Shown: piece by piece, positions 43,496 through 53,047 of the stretch
Layout: every line of letters begins with the position of its first letter
Numbering within the stretch: position 1 is the stretch's first letter
From: an uncultured Dokdonia sp.
GTDB lineage: Bacteria; Bacteroidota; Bacteroidia; Flavobacteriales; Flavobacteriaceae
Reading direction: 5' to 3'
Assembly: GCF_947492815.1 (NCBI RefSeq)
Contig: NZ_CANLOB010000009.1
Coordinates: 1-64,000 of the forward strand
Length of the DNA stretch: 64,000 nucleotides
Translations under genes and position numbers: made by a program
Notes under the pieces: generated by a model
The model's input: the letters and a program-made list of their open reading frames with translations, nothing else
Databases searched by the model: none
What the model was told of the DNA's origin: nothing

Positions 43496-45334
43496 TTATT
43501 TTTTCCAATCATTATTTTCTCTATTTACATCTGCCATTAATGTACTTGGGTCAATGATCATAGACTTTATTTTTGACATAGGAATATCAATAGTAAATGT
43601 ATAGGTAGGGTTTGTCCAAGGCCAGTCTTCTAATTGTGTATAATTAGTAGTATTTGGCTTTTCTCCACGCATCATTCGTAAAGGGACATAATATGTTGTT
43701 TCTCCTTTATTCGTGGTTACCTGTAGATCTATAGGCATAGGCATCTCACCTTTTCGCGAAAGCGTAATCTTTGTTTTATTACCCTCTTCAACAACCTCTG
43801 TAATTGCGTAATCTATGGTGTTTGTAGTCTGCGTCCAGTCAGTAAGATACCAATCTAATTGTATGCCAGATACTTTTTCTGCGGTACGCTTAATATCATT
43901 TGGAGTAGGGTGTTTAAATGCAAAGTCATTAAAATATCTTTTTAAAGTTTTTGCCAGATTTTCTTCTCCAATAATGTAGCCTAGTTGTGATAGAAAAATA
44001 GCGCCTTTGCTATAGGCTGCAACTCCATAAGCAAAGTTTCTATTATAACGATCTGCATGAGTTGATTGTGGTTGTTCATATCCACTTTCTACCAATCTAT
44101 AATATCCACCATAAGATCCAGAAACGGGGTTTTCTTTATTTTGCTCCATCACTTCATTCATTGCTTTTGCAGAAATATAAGAGGTAAATCCTTCATCCAT
44201 CCATTCGTGTTTTGCCTCGTTGGTAGCTAACAAAAATTGAAACCATGTGTGTGCAAATTCATGTGCCGTTACCCCTACAAGGCTTCCAAAACTACGTTCT
44301 CCAGTAATTAGTGTACACATCGCATACTCCATACCGCCATCGCCTCCTTGTATTACAGAGTATTGTTTGTATGGATACTTACCTACATGCTTATTAAGAT
44401 ATGAAAGAATAGCAGCGGTTTTAGACTGTAGTTTTTTCCAGTTTTCTATGATTTCAGGATTATTCTTGTATAAGAAATGTAATTCTACTCCATTTTCACC
44501 AATAATAGTATCATGTCTATAATTTGGATCTGCAGCCCATGTGAAATCGTGTACGTTAGGTGCTACAAAGTGCCACGTATATTTTCCTTTTTTTGATTTA
44601 GGAGTAGCAGAGGCTCCTTTATCTTGATAGCCATGTCCTACTTTATTTCCATTTTGAACATAACCAGTACCTCCTAATGTAAAATCTGCATCTATAGTAA
44701 TCTTTACATCAAAATCTCCCCATACTCCATGAAATTCACGTCCAATGTACGGATCTGCATGCCATCCTTCAAAATCATACTCGGCAAGTTTTGGATACCA
44801 TTGTGTCATAGATAAGGCAACACCTTCTTTATTATTACGACCACTACGACGTATTTGAACAGGGACTTGTCCTGTAAAATCCATATCAAACGTAGTTTTT
44901 TCACCTGGTAGAATAGGTTTAGCTAAGGTTACTTCTAGTATGGTTCCTGCTACTGTATAAGATATATTTTTTCCATCTTGACGAAGGCTATTTACTTTCA
45001 TAAATCCTATTTCATCAGGAGCTAATTTGCTTATCCTATCTCCTACGCGAGAATCTGGATCGGCGATAGTACGTGATCGTATATCCATCTCACTTCCAGG
45101 TTGAAACGCATTGAAGTATAAGTGGTAAAATACCTGTGTTAACGTATCAGGAGAATTGTTGGTATATGTAAGTTCTTGTTTACCATCATACTGATAGTTG
45201 TTTACATTCATGTCAATTTCCATTTTGTAATCAACATGCTGTTGCCAATACGATGTATTTTGTGCAGTACTATTTGATATAAAAAAGGCACATATGCCCA
45301 CAAAAAGAATGCATTTTAGGATAGGTTTGATCAT
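43496..45334 (-). CDS. Exported M1 family metallopeptidase
   Basis: 612 residues. Signal peptide ending STAQ (about residue 25). Gluzincin features: the GGMEYAM exopeptidase motif; HEFAHTWFQ with HEWMDEGFTSY (HExxH-18-E). The N-terminal beta domain and C-terminal part fit M1 aminopeptidases of the periplasm or outer membrane. It is the last gene of an MBL-subtilisin-M1 operon (6 bases after the subtilisin). The palindrome at 43750 is read as LSRKG in its C-terminal beta domain. Confidence 0.92.
   Translation of the reverse strand: MIKPILKCILFVGICAFFISNSTAQNTSYWQQHVDYKMEIDMNVNNYQYDGKQELTYTNNSPDTLTQVFYHLYFNAFQPGSEMDIRSRTIADPDSRVGDRISKLAPDEIGFMKVNSLRQDGKNISYTVAGTILEVTLAKPILPGEKTTFDMDFTGQVPVQIRRSGRNNKEGVALSMTQWYPKLAEYDFEGWHADPYIGREFHGVWGDFDVKITIDADFTLGGTGYVQNGNKVGHGYQDKGASATPKSKKGKYTWHFVAPNVHDFTWAADPNYRHDTIIGENGVELHFLYKNNPEIIENWKKLQSKTAAILSYLNKHVGKYPYKQYSVIQGGDGGMEYAMCTLITGERSFGSLVGVTAHEFAHTWFQFLLATNEAKHEWMDEGFTSYISAKAMNEVMEQNKENPVSGSYGGYYRLVESGYEQPQSTHADRYNRNFAYGVAAYSKGAIFLSQLGYIIGEENLAKTLKRYFNDFAFKHPTPNDIKRTAEKVSGIQLDWYLTDWTQTTNTIDYAITEVVEEGNKTKITLSRKGEMPMPIDLQVTTNKGETTYYVPLRMMRGEKPNTTNYTQLEDWPWTNPTYTFTIDIPMSKIKSMIIDPSTLMADVNRENNDWKK
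43750..43763. repeat. Palindrome copy 12, left end degenerate
   Basis: It reads CTTTTCGCGAAAGC; the 10-base core is intact. It encodes LSRKG in KITLSRKGEMPM of the M1 peptidase. Confidence 0.9.
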
Positions 45335-45340
45335 CAGTAA

Positions 45341-47008
45341 TTATTTATTTAGTTCTGCTAATTTAAAGGCGTTGTACATATTAGCTATTTTGCCTGATTT
45401 AGAAAGTTCATTAAATCGAGCTCTCTTTGTAGGGTCGCCAGCTACAATAACAGATGTAGTTGCGGCTAAACCACTATTTATAATAATTTGTTTTATTCTA
45501 CTTGCTTTGAGTTTAGGATAATAACTACGTAACATCGCTGCGATACCTGCAACATTGGGTGCGGCCATAGAAGTCCCTCCTTTAAACTCATAGTTGTTAT
45601 TTGGAGTGGTTGACCAGATATGTTCGCCAGGAGCAAATATATCAACATTAGATTTCCCATAATTAGAAAAAGAAGCAACCATTTGACTACCATAAGTGTC
45701 ATCTAAAGCACCAATAGTCATAAAAGTGTCACTCATTTCTGTAGTATTGTCTAACTGATCATTAGGATACACTCTATTAGAAGCATCGTCAAGATTAAGA
45801 CCTTCATTTCCTGCTGCATTTACAATAAGAACATCTTTTTTTGCTGCATACTCTATCGCTTCGTATACCCATTCAGGATATTGTGCATAATACTTTCCAA
45901 AAGAAGTATTAATTACTTTGGCGCCATTATCTACTGCATAACGTATTGCCAATGCAATATCTTTATCATACTCATCTCCATCGGGAACAGCACGCAATAC
46001 CATTAGTTTGATATTATTGTTTGCAACACCATTCATACCAATACCATTATTTCGCTGTGCTGCAATAATACCACCTACGTGTGTACCATGAGATGCACCT
46101 TCAACTTTGGGCCCAGTTACATTATTATCACCATATGAAGTATCAGTAATATCATAAGGATTATCACCTACGACACTTCTGTAATTAACCCCTAATCCAT
46201 AATTGTTTAATTGACCTTCTATCTGTTCTAAGTCACCCTCTATATTTTTTATAAAAGCTGCAACGGTATCTTCATACTGAAAAATCTGTGATAAAAATGC
46301 AATATAATTTTGTGTTTGTTCATTAGGGCTCTGTATAGCACGTAACTCTTTAAGACTATAATCTTCTTTTCCTAATTTTTTTGAGATCACCTCATGTGGT
46401 GTTTTTAGATCCTTAAGTATTTGAGTACGATCTTGTTTAAAGTACTGTAATTCTGAATACTTCTTATTGCGCTCAGCTCTTGCTTTTTGATAAGTATTAA
46501 AAGCAGTTCTCTTATTTGCTGGGACTTGAGAGATTGTTTTTCCTTGAAATTCATCGTCATAACGATCTATAATCCTAGCAAGTTCTAATTGCTCTGTTTC
46601 AGTATTGCCTAAAAAATTCCATCCGTGAATATCATCTACATATCCATTATTGTCATCATCTTTACCATTACCTGCAATTTCTTTAGGGTTTGTCCAAATG
46701 GCATTTTTAAGATCTTCGTGATTAATATCTATCCCACTATCAATAACAGCAACAATGGTTTGTACACCTGATTTTCCAGGAAGCACTTCTGCATATGTCT
46801 TTTCAACACTCATACCGGGTATGGTGTCATGTATCAGGTCTTTAGCACCCCATGACTTTTCTTGAGCTTCTGAAAGGGGAGTGATTTTTAAAGGGTTGCT
46901 ATCTATATTTGCTTCTACAACACGCACCAATGGAGCTGGGGTATCACATCCTATTGTAAAAGAAGCAATCGTAATAATAAGTGTGATTTTTTTATAAATA
47001 GTATGCAT
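45341..47008 (-). CDS. Lipoprotein S8 subtilisin-like peptidase
   Basis: 555 residues. Lipoprotein signal MHTIYKKITLIITIASFTIGC, lipobox TIGC. Catalytic Asp in AVIDSGIDINHEDL, His in SHGTHVGGIIAAQ, Ser in GGTSMAAPNVAGIAA. Between Asp and His is a long charged helical insert (about residues 140-270) not found in simple subtilisins. It is 17 bases after the MBL gene and 6 bases before the M1 gene. Periplasmic or surface proteolysis feeding the M1 aminopeptidase is a reasonable inference. Confidence 0.93.
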   Translation of the reverse strand: MHTIYKKITLIITIASFTIGCDTPAPLVRVVEANIDSNPLKITPLSEAQEKSWGAKDLIHDTIPGMSVEKTYAEVLPGKSGVQTIVAVIDSGIDINHEDLKNAIWTNPKEIAGNGKDDDNNGYVDDIHGWNFLGNTETEQLELARIIDRYDDEFQGKTISQVPANKRTAFNTYQKARAERNKKYSELQYFKQDRTQILKDLKTPHEVISKKLGKEDYSLKELRAIQSPNEQTQNYIAFLSQIFQYEDTVAAFIKNIEGDLEQIEGQLNNYGLGVNYRSVVGDNPYDITDTSYGDNNVTGPKVEGASHGTHVGGIIAAQRNNGIGMNGVANNNIKLMVLRAVPDGDEYDKDIALAIRYAVDNGAKVINTSFGKYYAQYPEWVYEAIEYAAKKDVLIVNAAGNEGLNLDDASNRVYPNDQLDNTTEMSDTFMTIGALDDTYGSQMVASFSNYGKSNVDIFAPGEHIWSTTPNNNYEFKGGTSMAAPNVAGIAAMLRSYYPKLKASRIKQIIINSGLAATTSVIVAGDPTKRARFNELSKSGKIANMYNAFKLAELNK

Positions 47009-47025
47009 TTTAATAGGTAATAAAT

Positions 47026-47883
47026 TTAAAGAATTTCGTTTAGAGAGAAGGTATCTTTAAGGCGTATACCTTTTTCTGTATGCTGTACGGTAATGATTGG
47101 ATTATGAGCATCATGTTCTAACCACAAATAATATCCTTTATCTGCAGCAGTGCTTAAAAATAGCTCTTTTTCATCTAGTGTTATTAATGGTCGTGTATCA
47201 TATCCCATCACAAAGGGCAATGGTAAATGACCAGCTGTAGGCAACAAATCTGCCATAAACACTATGGTTTTATCTTGATAGGTAATATGAGGGATCATTT
47301 GTTTGTCTGTATGGCCATCTGCAAAAAAGATACCAAACCCAAGCTCGGAAGATTCCTGAAATGTATTTCCTGATCTTGAAATGAATTTTAATTGACCGCT
47401 TTCTTCCATCGGAAGAATATTTTCTTTTAAGAAAGAAGCACGCTCTCTTCGGTTGGGTTGTGTTGCCCATTTCCAGTGATCTTCATTACTCCAGAATGTA
47501 GCATTTTTAAAAGCTGGCTCATATCCTGTTCTATCTTTATTCCATTGTACGGAGCCTCCACAATGGTCAAAGTGAAGATGTGTCATAAACACATCAGTGA
47601 TGTCATCTCGATGAAAACCATATTTGGCTAAAGAAGCATCTATAGTATAATCTCCCCATAAGTGATAATAACTATAAAACTTTTCAGACTGTTTATCTCC
47701 CATTCCTGTATCTATCAGAATAAGGCGATCTCCATCCTCTATAAGCATACAGCGGGCAGCAATATCAATCATATTATGGGCATCGGCTGGATTGGTGCGT
47801 GTCCATAATGTTTTAGGAACTACGCCAAACATAGCGCCACCATCTAGTTTAAAATTACCAGCTTCTATGGGATATATTTTCAT
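47026..47883 (-). CDS. MBL-fold metallo-hydrolase
   Basis: 285 residues from the ATG at 47881-47883 (MKIYPIEAGNFKLDGG). A longer frame up to 48012 would translate the palindrome as FRES and is not credible. Metal ligands: MTHLHFDHCGG (HxHxDH), FFADGHTDKQMIPHI and FMADLLPTAGHL. No signal peptide, so cytoplasmic. It resembles lactonase-like hydrolases (AttM/AiiA type); substrate unknown. First gene of the MBL-S8-M1 operon. Confidence 0.88.
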   Translation of the reverse strand: MKIYPIEAGNFKLDGGAMFGVVPKTLWTRTNPADAHNMIDIAARCMLIEDGDRLILIDTGMGDKQSEKFYSYYHLWGDYTIDASLAKYGFHRDDITDVFMTHLHFDHCGGSVQWNKDRTGYEPAFKNATFWSNEDHWKWATQPNRRERASFLKENILPMEESGQLKFISRSGNTFQESSELGFGIFFADGHTDKQMIPHITYQDKTIVFMADLLPTAGHLPLPFVMGYDTRPLITLDEKELFLSTAADKGYYLWLEHDAHNPIITVQHTEKGIRLKDTFSLNEIL

Positions 47884-47940
47884 AAGATCTATTCGTATAT
47901 TTTGGAAGAAAGTAGTTATAACGGGTATTTTGATGTATAC

Positions 47941-47954
47941 GCTTTCGCGAAAGC
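47941..47954. repeat. Palindrome GCTTTCGCGAAAGC, copy 13
   Basis: Full 20-base symmetric form TACGCTTTCGCGAAAGCGTA in the divergent region between the MBL gene and the antiporter. Confidence 0.95.
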
Positions 47955-48100
47955 GTATAAAATCACCCCCCTTCTTATATCTAAAATCTTTGCAAAATAA
48001 CGAAAAAGGCATTTTTACAAAGATTTCTCAATGCCTTTTTAACAAAGAATTGTATATTCCTTATTTGTGAAGTAGTTTTAAATTAAAATAAAAAGGATAT

Positions 48101-49963
48101 ATGTTAGAGTTAGCAGGAATCATTATTCTAGGAATTATTGCGCAGTGGGTAGCTTGGAGATTAAAACTACCTGCAATTCTTCCACTTATATTGATAGGTC
48201 TTTTAGTCGGGCCTTTTTCTACATTATTTTCTGATGATGGTACAAAATGGATAGAACCCGTATGGAATGGAGTAGAAGGGTTTTTCCCTGGAGAAAGTCT
48301 TTATTATTTTGTGTCATTAGCCATAAGTATTATTCTCTTTGAAGGCGGACTTACGCTTAAACGGTCTGAGCTTCGTAATATAGGCCCTGTAATCACAAAA
48401 TTAATTACAATAGGGAGTCTTGTTACTTTTATAGGAGCAGGCGTTGCTGCCTATTTTATTTTTGGCTTAAGCCTCAAGGTTTCATTCTTGTTTTCTGGAC
48501 TTATTATCGTAACAGGACCTACAGTGATTTCACCTATTCTTAGAAATATTCCACTTAAAAAAGATGTGTCTTCTGTATTAAAATGGGAAGGAATATTAAT
48601 TGACCCTATAGGTGCATTAGTTGCTGTATTAGTATATGAATTTATTTCTGCAGGAGGTGGTGGAGAATTTACGATTACCGCATTTAAAGAGTTTGGTAGT
48701 ATTGTACTTTTTGGAACCACCTTTGGATTTTCTTTTGCACACGCACTAGCATTTGCAACAAAAAAACATTTGATACCGCATTATCTACTGAATGTTGCTA
48801 CACTCTCTGCCGTATTAGGTGTTTTTGTAATGTCTGATACTTTTGCTCACGAGTCAGGGTTACTTGCTGTGGTAGTAATGGGAATGGTATTAGGAAATAT
48901 TAACCTTCCGAATCTTAAAGAATTGCTGTACTTTAAAGAGTCGTTGAGTGTATTGTTGATTTCTATTCTTTTTATACTTCTATCTGCAAATATTAATATT
49001 GAGGATTTAGAATTATTATATAGGTGGGAAACTGTAGCGCTATTTCTTGTAGTAGTTTTTGTTGTAAGACCATTAGGAGTATTTTTAAGTACGCATGGGT
49101 CAGATCTCAAAATGAATGAGCGTGTTTTTATAAGTTGGGTAGGCCCGCGAGGGATCGTAGCTGCTGGTATTGCTTCTCTGTTTGGTTCCAAGCTTTTATT
49201 GTTAGAAGGAGTAGATGAAGTGCCAGATGCAAAGTTTATTACACCTTTGGTTTTTATGATTGTATTAGGAACGGTATTGTTAAATGCAACTACCGCACGG
49301 ATCTTTGCCAAATTAATAGGTGTTTTTCTTAAAAAATCTGATGGAATCCTGATTGTAGGAGCTTCAGAAGTATCGCGATTAATTGCTAAATACTTACAAA
49401 AAAATGATAGACATGTAGTACTTTTAGATAGTAATGGTGCAAACGTTCGTATGGCAAAAGAAGCAGAATTAGATGCTATTGAAGCTAACATATATTCTGA
49501 TGATGTTACAGATAATGTAGAGCTTAGTCACATAGGATATTTAATGTCACTTACAGGGAGTAGTGAAGTTAATAACTACGCAATAAACCGATTTAGAAAA
49601 CAGTTTGGTGAGAATGGGGCTTTTAGACTTATCTCAAAAAGAGAAATGGACGATCCAAATAATATTCCTAAAGAAGGTCTTTTTTCTACAACAGACGATT
49701 ATATTAATCTTATAGAAGTCGCTAGAAAATATCCAACTATTCAGGAAGTGCCTGTAAATTCTCAAGAAGAGTTTACATCTGTAACGGAAGTATTATTACA
49801 GGAAAAGGAAATGATACCTCTATTTATTAAAGAGAAAGATGGGTATATTGATATTATAAGTTCTCGTATAGAAGATACAGAATCAAAATCTTTTGAAGGA
49901 TGTAATGTTGTATATCTAGGAAAACCAATGATTAACGAACTTGATAAAGCTGCAAACGAATAG
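48101..49963 (+). CDS. CPA1-type sodium/proton antiporter with TrkA-N domain
   Basis: 620 residues. About 12 membrane helices in residues 1-400, with conserved ILPLILIGLLVGP, EGILIDPIGALVAV (the Asp pair region), and WVGPRGIVAAGIASLFG. Residues about 408-530 form a TrkA-N/RCK domain (GILIVGASEVSRLIAKYL, VVLLDSN), followed by a TrkA-C-like end. It probably exports Na+ or K+ in exchange for protons, gated by nucleotide. The sodium role fits a marine host. Confidence 0.9.
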   Translation: MLELAGIIILGIIAQWVAWRLKLPAILPLILIGLLVGPFSTLFSDDGTKWIEPVWNGVEGFFPGESLYYFVSLAISIILFEGGLTLKRSELRNIGPVITKLITIGSLVTFIGAGVAAYFIFGLSLKVSFLFSGLIIVTGPTVISPILRNIPLKKDVSSVLKWEGILIDPIGALVAVLVYEFISAGGGGEFTITAFKEFGSIVLFGTTFGFSFAHALAFATKKHLIPHYLLNVATLSAVLGVFVMSDTFAHESGLLAVVVMGMVLGNINLPNLKELLYFKESLSVLLISILFILLSANINIEDLELLYRWETVALFLVVVFVVRPLGVFLSTHGSDLKMNERVFISWVGPRGIVAAGIASLFGSKLLLLEGVDEVPDAKFITPLVFMIVLGTVLLNATTARIFAKLIGVFLKKSDGILIVGASEVSRLIAKYLQKNDRHVVLLDSNGANVRMAKEAELDAIEANIYSDDVTDNVELSHIGYLMSLTGSSEVNNYAINRFRKQFGENGAFRLISKREMDDPNNIPKEGLFSTTDDYINLIEVARKYPTIQEVPVNSQEEFTSVTEVLLQEKEMIPLFIKEKDGYIDIISSRIEDTESKSFEGCNVVYLGKPMINELDKAANE

Positions 49964-49967
49964 TTAT

Positions 49968-51308
49968 TTAGCTTCTTTTGGCTAGTTTATAATATGTGTT
50001 ATGATATTTAATGATTAGAGCGCCAGTTCTAATAAACATCCATACTCCAAAAGCAATCCAGATTCCTGTAAGACCCCATTCCATATATTTACTAAGGTAT
50101 ATCATAGGAACAAATCCTAAAAAAGTAGCACCAAGTAGGGTGTTGCGTAAATAAGCAGTTTCTCCTAAACCTTTAAAGATGGCGTCTAGTGTAAATGTAA
50201 TAGAATTAAGAGGTTGCATGAGAATTACAATAAAAAAGACTGTATAAAAAATTTGAAGTACACTTTCGTCTTTACTAAATAAAAGACCTGAGGATTCATA
50301 AAATATAAATGCTGCAATCATTAATAAGCCTGCAACCACTAGATTGTATAGATTGAGTCGTTTTGTTAATGTCCAAAGATCTTTATAGCTTTTTGCGCCT
50401 AGTAGCCTTCCTCCTAATACATTGCCAGCGGCACCATAACCATCAATAAAAAATGCGGTGAATAACCAGATATTAGCAGCAATAGTATGTGCAGCAATCG
50501 TTTCTTTTCCTAATTCAGTGGCTTCTTTTACTGCAATTATAATGGCGATATTTAAAGATAATGAACGCACAAATAAATTAAGACTCATTCCAACAAGTCT
50601 ATCAATCTCTTTATGCAGCGGAAAACGTAAACGCAACGAAACATCTGTTTTTATGAGTACAAAAATAAGTGCCATAATTGCCATAAATAGCTGCGATATA
50701 AGACTTGCCCAGGCGGCACCTTTAATACCCATAGGCATTATAATATCTTCAATACCATATACAAGTGCAAAGTCGAGTCCTATATTAATACCTGCTCCAG
50801 ACATGGCTACAATCATAGGCCAAAATGTATTTTGCAAACCTCTAAAAATTCCAAAAAGAGCAAAAGTAAATAAGGTGAGTGGGAACCCCCATACTCTGAT
50901 TGTGTAGTATTCTAAGCTCAAATCCAATATCATTCCTTTGGCTTTAAATAGGATAAATATTTCTTCAGCAAGAAAATAAGTTGCTCCTAAAACAACAAAG
51001 CTTAAGATGATATTAAAATACACAGCCTGTGCGGGTAAGACTTTAATGTCGTCTAACTTTCCAGCTCCTAGATTTTGAGAAATAACCGCAGAGATGGCAC
51101 TTCGAGTTTGTCCTAAAACCCAGATAAGTGCAGATAAAAACGCTCCTACAATACCTACAGCAGCAAGCGACTCTGTACTATACAATTCCATGTTTCCAAC
51201 CACCGCAGCATCAGTACTTGATAGTACAGGCTCTGCAATCCCAGCAATAATAGCAGGAATTGCTAGTTGCTGAATACGTTTAAATGAAATATCTATTTTA
51301 GTAGTTAT
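49968..51308 (-). CDS. MATE family efflux transporter, start codon non-canonical
   Basis: Conserved MATE features: ISFKRIQQLAIPAIIAGIAEPVLSSTDAAVVGN, IWVLGQTRSAISAVISQNLGAG, twelve hydrophobic helices, and the mid-protein repeat NIWLFTAFFIDGYGAAGNVLGGRLLGA. The homologous N terminus starts well before the first GTG (51203) or ATG (51191). In frame it extends back through helix 1 to an ATA at 51306-51308, where ATA-ACT-ACT-AAA would give M-T-T-K. The frame closes with a stop 5' of that and no ATG, GTG or TTG lies between. So either ATA starts translation or the start codon has mutated; starting at 51203 (411 residues) would lose helix 1. It lies just after the GNAT gene. Confidence 0.8.
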   Translation of the reverse strand: MTTKIDISFKRIQQLAIPAIIAGIAEPVLSSTDAAVVGNMELYSTESLAAVGIVGAFLSALIWVLGQTRSAISAVISQNLGAGKLDDIKVLPAQAVYFNIILSFVVLGATYFLAEEIFILFKAKGMILDLSLEYYTIRVWGFPLTLFTFALFGIFRGLQNTFWPMIVAMSGAGINIGLDFALVYGIEDIIMPMGIKGAAWASLISQLFMAIMALIFVLIKTDVSLRLRFPLHKEIDRLVGMSLNLFVRSLSLNIAIIIAVKEATELGKETIAAHTIAANIWLFTAFFIDGYGAAGNVLGGRLLGAKSYKDLWTLTKRLNLYNLVVAGLLMIAAFIFYESSGLLFSKDESVLQIFYTVFFIVILMQPLNSITFTLDAIFKGLGETAYLRNTLLGATFLGFVPMIYLSKYMEWGLTGIWIAFGVWMFIRTGALIIKYHNTYYKLAKRS

Positions 51309-51351
51309 GCTGATAGGTTTCGTTTTAAAGAGTTTAGATTTTTTAGTAAGT

Positions 51352-51855
51352 CTATTTTAAAAGGAGTTCATAACAATAAAAGGGATATTTACTTTGTTTC
51401 GGAAAATAAATATTCCCAAGACGTTTATATCCTCTTTGTTCATAAAACTTTTGATTTCTAGCGTTCTGGCTAAAGGTGTCTAAGCGTACGGAGGTGAATT
51501 TATTAGCTTTCGCGAAAGCTTCTGCATACTCCATTAATTGAACAGCATATCCTTGCTTTTGAAATGATGGATGTACAGCTAGCCTATGAATATATATATT
51601 GTTTTTATTTGGTGAAAGCCAATCAACTTCTGTGTATTCATCGTCCATATAGGTAGAGATCACAATGGTACCCACAATCTTATTTTCTAATTTTAAAACA
51701 TAGAGTTCATTGCGTTCTATATCCTTTTCAAAAGCTTCTTTTGAAGGGTAATGCTCGTTCCATTGATAAATTCCTTTAGAGATCATAAAGGCAGCACAAG
51801 CCTTAGTAAGCGATAGAATTTCAGTGATTTCCGAAATTTTTGCGTGTTCAATCAC
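51352..51855 (-). CDS. GNAT family N-acetyltransferase
   Basis: 167 residues. It begins with GTG (MIEHAKISEI). Acetyl-CoA-binding motif A is IHRLAVHPSFQKQGYAVQLMEYAE (Q-x-x-G-x-A). Motif B is VRLDTFSQNARNQKFYEQRGYKRLG. Substrate unknown. The palindrome at 51506 lies in codons of a normally conserved helix (EAFAKAN), with no extra length. Possible operon with the MATE gene, which follows 43 bases later. Confidence 0.92.
   Translation of the reverse strand: MIEHAKISEITEILSLTKACAAFMISKGIYQWNEHYPSKEAFEKDIERNELYVLKLENKIVGTIVISTYMDDEYTEVDWLSPNKNNIYIHRLAVHPSFQKQGYAVQLMEYAEAFAKANKFTSVRLDTFSQNARNQKFYEQRGYKRLGNIYFPKQSKYPFYCYELLLK
51506..51519. repeat. Palindrome GCTTTCGCGAAAGC, copy 14, inside GNAT gene
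   Basis: Perfect 14-mer extended by A/T to 16 bases. Read as AFAKA. Confidence 0.95.
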
Positions 51856-51873
51856 AGATATGAAGTATTTTTG
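51839..51873 (+). promoter_or_regulatory. Probable promoter of the UspA gene
   Basis: TTTG at 51839-51842 and TATTTTTG at 51866-51873 (exact TAnnTTTG), 23 bases apart, within the start of the divergent GNAT gene. The predicted start of transcription is about 25 bases before the uspA ATG. Confidence 0.45.
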
Positions 51874-51904
51874 CTTTATATATAGCTAAAATAAGCCTTA
51901 TTCT

Positions 51905-52702
51905 ATGAAAAATATACTAGTTCCTATAGGTTCGTCAAATGGTGCCATTACTACCTTACAATATGCGATTGATCTAGCACAAAAGATTGATGCCAATGTA
52001 TATGTGATTTCTGTATTTCAGGAATTTTCTAGAGTAGGTGGTATGTCTAAAGTAAATACCTTACTTAAAGAAGAATCTGAAAATCGAATTACTCAAGTGC
52101 TTAGTACGGTAGATAAAAAAGACGTATCTGTTATTGCACACCCCATCAAAGGCGACATCTTAGAAGGGGTAACACGTTTTAATAAACACGTGCCTGTAGA
52201 TTTAATGGTGCTTTCTCCGCGTAGTAACTCTCAAAGAGATGAGGTATATCTTGGTAAAACTTCTGGAAAACTGGTAAAGGAGACCAATATTCCTGTGCTT
52301 GTTATTCCAGAAAATGAAGTTTTTAAAACACCAGAAAAAATATTGATGGCATTTAAAAACGGAAGATTTTCTAAGAAAAAATTATTGGAACCTCTTTATA
52401 AGATGCAAAAGCATTTTGAAAGTACAGTACATCTTCTGCATGTTGAAACTGCTGAGAGTACTCCAGAGATGCTAGAAATAAGTGGAAAGCTTAAGAAAAT
52501 AAGTGCTTCTTATTTACAAACAAAAAATGCAACAACCTATCAAGGGGTGTTAGAGCATTACCAATCTATTGAACCAGATATGATCTGTGTGGTACGTAGA
52601 AAGCGTGGATTCTTTAAGAAACTATGGGAAGCAAATGTTGTGTTAAAGAAAGATTTTTATACGACAAAACCACTACTTATTTTACGCGTACAGGAAGATT
52701 AA
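51905..52702 (+). CDS. Universal stress protein, tandem UspA-like domains
   Basis: 265 residues. The first domain begins MKNILVPIGSSNGAITTLQYAIDLAQ and ends with the nucleotide-loop-like GKTSGKLVKETNIPVLVIPE. The second half (KILMAFKNGRF ... PLLILRVQED) is a second, more diverged domain ending with a parallel strand; its nucleotide loop is not obvious. Cytoplasmic stress protein. Ahead of the tRNA-Ala gene. Confidence 0.88.
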   Translation: MKNILVPIGSSNGAITTLQYAIDLAQKIDANVYVISVFQEFSRVGGMSKVNTLLKEESENRITQVLSTVDKKDVSVIAHPIKGDILEGVTRFNKHVPVDLMVLSPRSNSQRDEVYLGKTSGKLVKETNIPVLVIPENEVFKTPEKILMAFKNGRFSKKKLLEPLYKMQKHFESTVHLLHVETAESTPEMLEISGKLKKISASYLQTKNATTYQGVLEHYQSIEPDMICVVRRKRGFFKKLWEANVVLKKDFYTTKPLLILRVQED

Positions 52703-52765
52703 TAGCATAAAGGTAATTTCGATACAATTTCTTTCAGAAATCACTCAATCACCTTTTTGTATTTT

Positions 52766-52839
52766 GGGGATGTAGCTCAGCTGGCTAGAGCGCTTGACTG
52801 GCAGTCAAGAGGTCGTGGGTTCGAGTCCCATCTTCTCCA
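52766..52839 (+). tRNA. tRNA-Ala (anticodon GGC)
   Basis: 74 bases folding as a cloverleaf: acceptor GGGGATG with CTTCTCC (including the G3-U70 wobble that marks alanine tRNAs), D arm GCTC/GAGC, anticodon stem CTTGA/TCAAG with loop CTGGCAG (anticodon GGC), T arm GTGGG/CCCAT with TTCGAGT. Discriminator A; CCA is not encoded. Confidence 0.95.
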
Positions 52840-53047
52840 CATCACTTAGGAAATCCACACGGAAGTTTGAATTTTTGTTTTCACGAAAAACGAATCTAAG
52901 ATTTGGTGTTTAGAGAAAATAAAAGCCAAAGGCTAAAATCCCCTGTTTGCAGGAGCGGTGTTTATGGACCTAACGAAGTTAATCCCATCTTCTTTACAAA
53001 TGATTAAGAATAATATGATTTTTAAGATGAGTAACTTTAAATACGTA

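Noticed and set aside
47884..48012. N-terminal extension of the MBL hydrolase
   Set aside because: It translates the palindrome as FRES; the normal MBL start is the ATG at 47883.
48847..49491. A 214-codon open frame on the minus strand
   Set aside because: It is antisense to the conserved antiporter; the product is Ser/Thr/Ile-rich with no recognisable motif, as expected for a shadow frame.
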